Shown here: piece after piece, positions 6,220 through 12,000 of the stretch | Layout: each line of letters opens with the position of its first letter | Position numbering within the stretch: the first letter of the stretch is position 1 | Assembly (NCBI GenBank): GCA_965365655.1 | Contig: CBDUCN010000137.1 | Coordinates: forward strand, 1 to 12,344 | From: JBFHNV01 sp965365655 | GTDB lineage: Bacteria > Pseudomonadota > Gammaproteobacteria > HK1 | Direction: 5' to 3' | DNA: 12,344 bases | Position numbers and translations under genes: made by a program | Notes under the pieces: generated by a model | What the model was told of the DNA's origin: nothing | Seen by the model: the letters and a program-made list of their open reading frames with translations, nothing else | The model's database searches: none

Positions 6220-6666
6220 TCAGTCGGCGACCTCGACGATGCATTCGATCTCGACCGGGATCCCGTTCGGCAGCGAGCCCATGCCGACGGCGGAGCGGGC
6301 GTGGCGGCCGCGATCGCCGAACACCTCGACGAACAGGTCCGAGCAGCCGTTGATCACCTTCGGCTGCTCGCCGAAGTCCGGCGTCGCGTTGACCATGCCC
6401 AGCACCTTCACGATGCGCGTCACGCGATCCAGGCTGCCCAGCTCGTCGCGCATCACCGCGATGAGCGTCAGGCCCACGGTGCGCGCGTGCTGGTAGCCCT
6501 GCTCGGTCGTGAACTCGGCGCCCAGCTTGCCGGCGACCTTGCCCGGGCCCTTGCCGCTGAGGAACAGCAGGCTGCCGGTGCGCACGGCGTGCACGTAGTT
6601 GCCGCCGGGCGTCGGCAGCGGCGGCAGCGTGAGGCCGAGCTCGGCGAGGCGGGATTCAATGGACAT
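6220..6666 (-). CDS. RidA/YjgF-YER057c-UK114 family protein
   Basis: A 148-residue cytoplasmic protein of the Rid family, trimeric chorismate-mutase-like proteins whose founding member RidA deaminates reactive enamine/imine intermediates. It fits the subgroup that begins ESRLAELGLTLPP and has NYVHAVRTGSLLFLSGKGP (23-41), RVTRIVKVLGMVNATPDF (81-98), and the C-terminal ARSAVGMGSLPNGIPVEIE (123-141). Arg124 corresponds to the conserved arginine of RidA that binds the substrate carboxylate, so deaminase-like chemistry is possible. This longer subgroup is mostly uncharacterised. The start is ATG at 6664-6666 with GGAG (CTCC at 6674-6677) 7 bases upstream. A 7 bp hairpin (6685-6701) sits just before the ribosome binding site. 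It lies between the hydrolase (190 bp upstream) and the flavin reductase gene, and probably acts on an intermediate of that pathway. Confidence 0.9.
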   Translation of the reverse strand: MSIESRLAELGLTLPPLPTPGGNYVHAVRTGSLLFLSGKGPGKVAGKLGAEFTTEQGYQHARTVGLTLIAVMRDELGSLDRVTRIVKVLGMVNATPDFGEQPKVINGCSDLFVEVFGDRGRHARSAVGMGSLPNGIPVEIECIVEVAD

Positions 6667-6684
6667 GGCAAGTCTCCGGCAGAG

Positions 6685-6701
6685 GCGGGCCGGCGGCCCG
6701 C
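6685..6701 (-). other. Hairpin in the 5' leader of the RidA gene
   Basis: GCGGGCC and GGCCCGC form a perfect 7 bp stem around GGC, 7 bases upstream of the RidA gene's Shine-Dalgarno sequence on the minus strand. It could attenuate read-through from the hydrolase gene or modulate translation. In DNA this GC-rich, such stems also arise by chance. Confidence 0.3.
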
Positions 6702-6856
6702 GGTGGTGGATGGGGACGGGCGCGTCACGGCGCACCCGTCACGTGCACGCTACGGCATCGGGCGCGGCAGCGGACACCCGCGCCGCGCGTGCGTGCGGTC
6801 GGCCCGCCGCCGCGACGCGTCCGGCAGGCGCACGGGCGCGCAGCGACCCGCGGCCG

Positions 6857-7699
6857 TCACCCGAAGCGGTCCAGCACCGGCAGCAGGTACTCGCGGAAGC
6901 GCTGCGGGTTCTCGCTCATCGGGAAGTGGCCGAGCCCCTCCATCACGATGGCCTCGGCGCCGGGGATGCGCGCCGCGGTCTCGCGCGTGAGCTGCGGGGT
7001 GCACGAGTAGTCGTACTCGCCGGTCATCAGGATCACCGGGCAGCGCGCGGTGTCGATCGCCGCGCTGCCGTCGCGGAACTCGGAGTCCGTGCGGTAGAAG
7101 TGCATGTCGCCCTTGAACACGTCGGGCCCGCTCTGGCAGTAGTGCCACAGCGTCTCCCAGCGGAACTGCTCCGGGCTCTGCGGCGCGACCAGGCCGGAGA
7201 CCAGCGCCGCGCAGAAGTCGCCGCGCAGGAACTCCGGGCGGTCCAGCCACGAGTCGTCGTACCACGGCGACGGATGGTCGGAGCCCTCGAGGCCGATCAC
7301 GCCGCGCAGGCGCGCGGCGTGCGCGCGCGCGAGCTGCACGACCACGCGCCCGCCCATCGAGCAGCCCATCACCAGCGGGCGCTCGAGCTCCAGCGCGTCG
7401 ATGAACGCGATGACGATGCCGACGTAGAAGCCGCTGGTGAGGCGGTACTCGGTGTCCTGCCAGCCCGGCGGCGGGTTGGACTTGCCGTGCCAGGGCAGGT
7501 CGAACGCGAGGACGCGGAAGCGGCTCGTGACGCCCTCGTCGCACATCAGGTGGCGGTACTGGCTGGAATGCGCGCCCGCGGTGTGCAGGCACACGAGCGG
7601 GATGCCGCTGCCCGCCTCCTCGAAGTAGATGCGGTGCGAGACCCCGTCCACCTCCAGGTGCAGGTAGCGCCCGACCATCGGCTCGAGCGCCGCGTTCAC
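6857..7699 (-). CDS. Alpha/beta hydrolase
   Basis: A 280-residue alpha/beta-hydrolase-fold enzyme of standard length. The oxyanion-loop region is PLVCLHTAGAHSSQY (34-48), followed by FDLPWHGKS (66-74). The nucleophile elbow is GCSMGG (112-117) with Ser114. The likely acid is Asp230 in TGEYDYS, and the base is His258 in GLGHFPM. The complete triad argues for an active esterase, lactonase or C-C bond hydrolase; the pattern resembles 3-oxoadipate enol-lactonase-like enzymes, but the substrate is open. The GTG start at 7697-7699 overlaps the stop of the SCP2-like gene as GTGA, implying translational coupling. An internal ATG at 7678 would shorten it by seven residues and is the alternative. It is cytoplasmic, with no signal peptide. 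It is the second gene of the minus-strand series. Confidence 0.92.
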   Translation of the reverse strand: MNAALEPMVGRYLHLEVDGVSHRIYFEEAGSGIPLVCLHTAGAHSSQYRHLMCDEGVTSRFRVLAFDLPWHGKSNPPPGWQDTEYRLTSGFYVGIVIAFIDALELERPLVMGCSMGGRVVVQLARAHAARLRGVIGLEGSDHPSPWYDDSWLDRPEFLRGDFCAALVSGLVAPQSPEQFRWETLWHYCQSGPDVFKGDMHFYRTDSEFRDGSAAIDTARCPVILMTGEYDYSCTPQLTRETAARIPGAEAIVMEGLGHFPMSENPQRFREYLLPVLDRFG

Positions 7700-8127
7700 G
7701 CGGCACCCCGGTCCGCGCCCGCGCGCGGCGCGGCCGCCGTGTCCCGGCTGCGCCGGCGCCGCGGCAGCGCGAGCACCTCCTTGAAGAAGCGCAGGTGCTC
7801 GAGCAGCGGTCCGACGTCGCCCTCGATGCGCATGTGGCCGTAGCGGGCCATCGCGAAGATGTCGTTGAAGCCGGGCGCCGGCAGCGGCTCCCAGAAGCGG
7901 TGCCAGACGTCGGCCTCGGCGCGCAGCGCGAAATCCCACGCGCGCAGCGGCCGCGGGCCGTGCAGCACCGCACCGAGGCGCCCGCGCTCCACGTCGAGGT
8001 GGAACGCCTGCCCGCCCGCCTCCAGCATGAACGCGGCGCGGCAGTGGCGCCCGAGATGCACGAGGTGCGGCAGCGCGTTGGCCTCGGCGGGCACGGCGTC
8101 GACGACGGCGGCGATGTGCGGATCCAC
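7696..8127 (-). CDS. SCP2 sterol-binding-like small protein
   Basis: A 143-residue protein whose pattern resembles SCP-2-like lipid/acyl-binding domains: a beta-rich first half (AAFMLEAGGQAFHLDVERGRLGAV, given here as 31-54), then DFALRAEADVW (65-75), a PAPGFNDIFAMARYGHMRIEGD segment (83-104), and a terminal amphipathic helix LLEHLRFFKEVLAL (108-121). The position of the Gly-His-Met-Arg-Ile-Glu-Gly-Asp stretch matches the RxxGDxxxL ending of the fold. The last 20 residues are an arginine/alanine-rich tail. The family binds hydrophobic ligands; no catalytic residues are evident. The start is GTG at 8125-8127 with GGAGAG (CTCTCC at 8134-8139) 6 bases upstream. It overlaps the hydrolase by four bases, so the two products probably handle the same ligand. 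Family assignment is by pattern only. Confidence 0.75.
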   Translation of the reverse strand: MDPHIAAVVDAVPAEANALPHLVHLGRHCRAAFMLEAGGQAFHLDVERGRLGAVLHGPRPLRAWDFALRAEADVWHRFWEPLPAPGFNDIFAMARYGHMRIEGDVGPLLEHLRFFKEVLALPRRRRSRDTAAAPRAGADRGAA

Positions 8128-8435
8128 GGCAGGCTCTCCGGGGCAGCGCGGGCGGGGCGCGGCGCATCGGGGATGCTGCAAGGCGCGCGCGACGAGCGTC
8201 AAGCGCCGCGCGGGATACCCGGTAGCCGGCGCGTGGGCCGCGCACGCCCGCGCTGCCGTCGACGGGCGCCGCGCGTGCGGCGCTGCGAGTCGACGTGCGC
8301 GAGGACGGCGAATCCGGGCATCCCCAGGCATCCTGTTAGCATGCGCCCCCCGCGCACACACCACGGCACGCCAATGCCCGATTCCGATCGCGTCCCCGGC
8401 CGGTGCACCCTGGCGCGCGACGCGCGTCGCGCGGC
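8128..8435. other. 308 bp divergent intergenic region
   Basis: This gap separates the SCP2-like gene (minus) from the thioesterase gene (plus). It contains a minus-strand sigma-70-like promoter candidate (8173-8202), a possible plus-strand -10 hexamer TAGCAT at 8337-8342 without a clear -35, and a 21-codon open frame (8374-8439) that ends in an ATGA overlap with the thioesterase start. No other gene is supported. Confidence 0.55.
8173..8202 (-). promoter_or_regulatory. Sigma-70-like promoter for the SCP2-hydrolase operon
   Basis: Read on the minus strand, TTGACG (8197-8202) is 5 of 6 to the -35 consensus. After an 18-base spacer comes CAGCAT (8173-8178), a weak -10 with 3 of 6. The expected start near 8166 leaves a leader of about 40 bases containing the GGAGAG ribosome binding site. 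Confidence 0.4.
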
Positions 8436-8439
8436 ATGA
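8374..8439 (+). other. Possible 21-codon leader ORF overlapping the thioesterase start
   Basis: ATG at 8374 opens a frame of 21 codons (MPDSDRVPGRC to DARRAA) whose TGA overlaps the thioesterase ATG as ATGA. No strong ribosome binding site precedes either start, so translation of this frame and re-initiation could deliver ribosomes to the thioesterase gene. It may equally be chance. Confidence 0.25.
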
Positions 8440-8873
8440 GCGCTGCAGCCGCCCCGGATCTCACCGATCCGTCGATCTACCGGCACTGGACCCAGGTCAC
8501 GATCCGCTTCTCGGACGAGGACCGGATGGGGCACGTCAACAACGCCGCCTACGCGGTGTGGTTCGAGGCATCGCGGGTGGCCTACCTCGAGAGCCTGTAC
8601 CGGCCCGACCAGACCCTGGACACGGTGCTCGCGCGGCTCACCGTGGACTACCTGCGCGAGACCACCTGGCCCGGCGAGGTGTCGGTGGGCGCGCGCCTGC
8701 TGTCGCTGGGCAACAAGTCGCTGCGCTCGGTCTACGCGGTGTTCCGCGACGGCGCGTGCCTCGCGACCTGCGAGTGCGTGAACGTGTTCTTCGACAGCCG
8801 CGTGCGGCGCTCCACCGTGCCGCCGGACGACGTGCGCCGGGCGCTGCTCGCGGAGATCGCCGCCGCCGGCTGA
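8436..8873 (+). CDS. Hotdog-fold acyl-CoA thioesterase (4HBT family)
   Basis: A 145-residue protein of the single-hotdog 4HBT family (YbgC/FadM type), which hydrolyses acyl-CoA thioesters. The signature RFSDEDRMGHVNNAAYAVWF (24-43) includes the acidic active-site region (Asp27/Asp29) and the HVNN turn, followed by EASRVAYLESLY. Later strands LTVDYLRETTWPGEVSVGARL (68-88) and SLRSVYAVF (95-103) complete the fold. It is cytoplasmic and probably tetrameric, as is usual for the family. ATG at 8436 is chosen because the conserved region starts soon after; a GTG at 8403 would add eleven poorly conserved residues. No clear ribosome binding site precedes the ATG, but it overlaps the stop of a short upstream frame. 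It is divergent from the SCP2-like and hydrolase genes and plausibly belongs to the same catabolic set. Confidence 0.9.
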   Translation: MSAAAAPDLTDPSIYRHWTQVTIRFSDEDRMGHVNNAAYAVWFEASRVAYLESLYRPDQTLDTVLARLTVDYLRETTWPGEVSVGARLLSLGNKSLRSVYAVFRDGACLATCECVNVFFDSRVRRSTVPPDDVRRALLAEIAAAG

Positions 8874-8930
8874 TCCCCGTCCGGCGCCCCCGATGCCGCG
8901 CGGGCCAGGCGCGCAGGCCCCCCGTTCCCG

Positions 8931-8947
8931 CCGGTCCCCGGGGCCGG
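8931..8947 (+). terminator. GC-rich hairpin after the thioesterase gene
   Basis: CCGGTCCCCGGGGCCGG folds on itself with one G-U pair, about 57 bases after the stop, and is followed by TTGCGGG. It is a plausible but weak terminator, because there is no real T-run. Confidence 0.35.
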
Positions 8948-8975
8948 TTGCGGGCGAACGAAGCGCGTCGCAAGC

Positions 8976-9007
8976 TTGACCCTCGTGCTCCACGTGGCGG
9001 CTTCCAT
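8976..9007 (+). promoter_or_regulatory. Candidate promoter with MerR-type long spacer before the kinase gene
   Basis: TTGACC (8976-8981) is a good -35 hexamer. The spacer contains the imperfect dyad ACCCTCGTG-CTC-CACGTGGCG, with the inner arms CGTG/CACG perfect. The nearest -10-like hexamers are CTTCCA or TTCCAT, 19 or 20 bases downstream. A -35 followed by a dyad and a 19-20 bp spacer is the known architecture of MerR-family-regulated promoters, but the right arm and the -10 are poor. It would drive the kinase gene at 9050. No MerR-family gene is seen in the window. Confidence 0.35.
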
Positions 9008-9053
9008 GACGCGATGGCATCCGGGCGCTGACGGGTGCGGGGCGGGGTCGTGA
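9006..9053 (+). other. Possible 15-codon leader ORF overlapping the kinase start
   Basis: ATG at 9006 opens MTRWHPGADGCGAGS, whose TGA (9051-9053) overlaps the kinase GTG start as GTGA. This may give translational coupling. No strong ribosome binding site is visible before it, so the call is tentative. Confidence 0.25.
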
Positions 9054-12000
9054 CGGCCTCGGACCTGCGCGGCCTGCTGCAGCGCTACCGGCGCGGAGCC
9101 GTGGGCCTGGCCGACGTCGAGGCGGCGCTGGAGGCGCGGCCGGGCGCGGCGCCGGGGGACGCCGCCGAGCTGCTCGCGATCCTGGAGCAGGCGCGCGGCG
9201 AGACGCTGGACGACGCCGCGTTCGCCCGGCTCGCGGGCCGCGTCGCGGCGCACGGCGCGGACGACGACCGCACCCGCGTGCTGCCCGGCGGCACCGCGGG
9301 GCGCGGCCGCGACGCGGCGCCGGGCGCTCGGCACACCGCGCCCGGGCACGACGGCGACGCGACGCTGCTGTACCGGGACGACGCCGGACCCGGGGAGCCC
9401 ACCGCCGCGGCCGCACCCGGCGGATCCCGCGGCGAGCCGACGGCCGGCCCGGCCGGGGACGAGACCGCGCACGACGACCGATCGGACGCGCTGCCCGGCG
9501 GCGGCGCGGCGCCGCGCGCCGTGGACGCGGACGCGCCCACCGAGATCGGCGACGACGCGACCCGCGTGCTGCCCGGCGGCAGCGGCGCCGGCGCGCCGGC
9601 CGCGCCCGGCGACGACGCGACCCGGGTGCTGCCCGGCGGCACCGGCGGCTCGGCCGGCCGGACCACCGCCCACCGCGCGGAGACGGCTACCGGCGCCGCG
9701 TCCACGACGCAGCCGCCGGGCCCAGGCGCCGCGCCGGGCGGTGACGGTCCGTGGGACCCGACCGCGCCTGCCGCCGCGCCGGCGCAGCCCGCCGCGTCCC
9801 GCGACCTCGGCGCCGGCGACGTCATCAAGCACCGCTTCCGGCTGGTGGAGCCGCTCGGCAGCGGCGGCATGGGCACCGTGTGGAAGGCCGTCGATCAGCT
9901 CAAGGAGGAAGCCCGCGATCGAAACCCGTTCGTCGCGGTGAAGCTTCTGAGCGGAGACTTCCGCGACCACCCCGAGGCGTTCATCGCGCTGCAGCGCGAG
10001 AGCGCGAAGCAGCAGCGCCTCGCGCATCCGAACATCGCGACGGTCTACGACTTCGACCGCGACGGCGACAGGGTCTACATGACCATGGAGGTCATGACCG
10101 GCACGCCGCTGGATGCGTTCGTGGCCAGCCTGCCGGAAGGCGGCCTGCCGTACGACGAGGCGCTGCCGATCATCGAGGCGCTGGGCGCCGGGCTCGCGTA
10201 CGCGCACCAGGCGGGCCTGGTGCACTCGGATCTGAAGCCCGGCAACGCGTTCCTCACCGAGGAAGGCTCGGTGAAGCTGCTCGACTTCGGCATCGCGCGC
10301 GCGTCGAAGACGCGCGCGACCGCGGACGGCGACACCACCCTGTTCGATCCCGGCCAGCTCGGCGCGCTGACGCCCAGCTACGCGACGCTGGAGATGTTCG
10401 ACGGCAAGGACCCGGATCCCCGGGACGACATCTACGCGTTCGCGATCATCGCGTACCAGCTCCTGACCGGGCGCCACCCCTACGACCGCAAGCCGGCGCC
10501 GCGGGCGCTGAAGGCGGGTCTCGTCCCGGAGCCGGTCGCGAAGCTCTCCCGGCGCCAGAACCAGGCGCTGCGCCGCGGCCTCGCGCTCGAGCGCGACGCG
10601 CGCATCGAGAGCGTGGAGGCCTTCCTCGACGGCATCCGCCCGTACCGCAGCCCGTGGCCGTGGGTCGCGGCCGCCGCGGTGGTGGTGCTCGCGATCATCG
10701 CGACCCTCGCGTGGCGGCCGGCGGTGGAGTACCTCGAGGAGCGCGAGCGCGAGGCGATCATCGAGGTGTTCACGGCCGGCGGGCAGGACAACGTCGACCG
10801 CGCGATGGCGCGCGTGGCGGCGCTCGAAGACCCGGCGCAGCGCGAGGCCATCGCCGCCGATCCGCGCACGCGGCGCGCGATCATCGACCTGCACCTGGCG
10901 CGGGCGCGAAGCCACTTCGACCCGTCCGCCGAACGCTGGGACTGGGCGCCGGCCGAGCGCGTGATGGACGAGCTTGCCGCGCTGTACCCGGACTCCGCGG
11001 AGGTGCTGCAGCTGCGCACCGACCTCGCGCGCGAGCGCGACGACGCGCTGGGCCGGCTCGCCGAGCGCTACGGGCAGCTCGTCGCCGAGGGGCGCCTGGT
11101 GGCGGATCCGGACGCGGAGGACGTGCCCGACGTGCGCGCGATCGTCGCGCGCATCGATCCCGCGCACCCGATGCTCGAGGACCCGCGGCTGGCCACGCGC
11201 TACGTCGAGGTCGCGCGCGCCGCGATGGACGCGGGCGAGTGGGAGCGTGCGCGCTCGGTGCTGGCTGGCGGCGTGGAGGTGACGGGCGGGAGCGCCGAGC
11301 TGGGCGAGCTGCGCGCGCGTGTGGACGGGGAGCTTTCGCGGCAGGCGGCGGCGCGGCGGGTCGCGGAGCTGGAGGCGGTGCTGTCGGGCCGCGCGTGGTC
11401 GTCGCTGTCGGACTTCGACGAGGTGCGCGGCGAGCTCCTGGAGCTGCAGGCGCTGCGTCCGCTGCACGAGGCGCTGTCGCGTGCGCGGGAGCGGCTGGCG
11501 GAGGCGTTCGGCAACGCGTTCGCGGGGCTGCTGGGTGCGGGGGACGCGGTGCGCGCGCAGCGCCGGCTGGTGGGCTACGCGAGCCTGCTGGGCACGGACG
11601 CGGTGCGCGGCTACCGGGAGCGGCTGGAGGCGGCGGGCGCGCCGGAGGCGGACGCGTCGGAGGTGGACGCGCGGGTGGAGCGCGTGCGCGGGCTGCTGGC
11701 GTCGGCGTCGTCGGGGGAGACGGGGCCGCAGGACGCGGCGTGGTCGGCGCGCGCGGGCGCGGCGTACCGGGAGCTGGTGGCGCTTGCCGGGGAGGGCTCG
11801 CCGGTGGTGAGCGGTGTGCGCGGGTCGCTGTCGGCGCTGTACCTGGAGCGTGCGCGGGCGCTGGGCGCGGGGGAGCGCTTCGACGAGGCGCTGGCGCTGG
11901 TGGCGCGCGGAGACGCGCTGGTGTCGGGGGGCGAGCCGTTCGCGGCCGAGCGCGCGGCGCTCGAGCGCTCGCGCGACGCGAAGCGCCGGCGCGAGGAGGA

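Noticed and set aside
5459..7699. Rut (pyrimidine degradation) operon: RutC, RutD and RutF equivalents
   Set aside because: RutA and RutB are absent, the flavin reductase is 222 residues with an extension unlike RutF, and the Rid protein belongs to a longer subgroup than RutC.
6599..7843. Long plus-strand open frame opposite the alpha/beta hydrolase
   Set aside because: No motifs; the minus strand has an intact Ser-Asp-His triad and nucleophile elbow.
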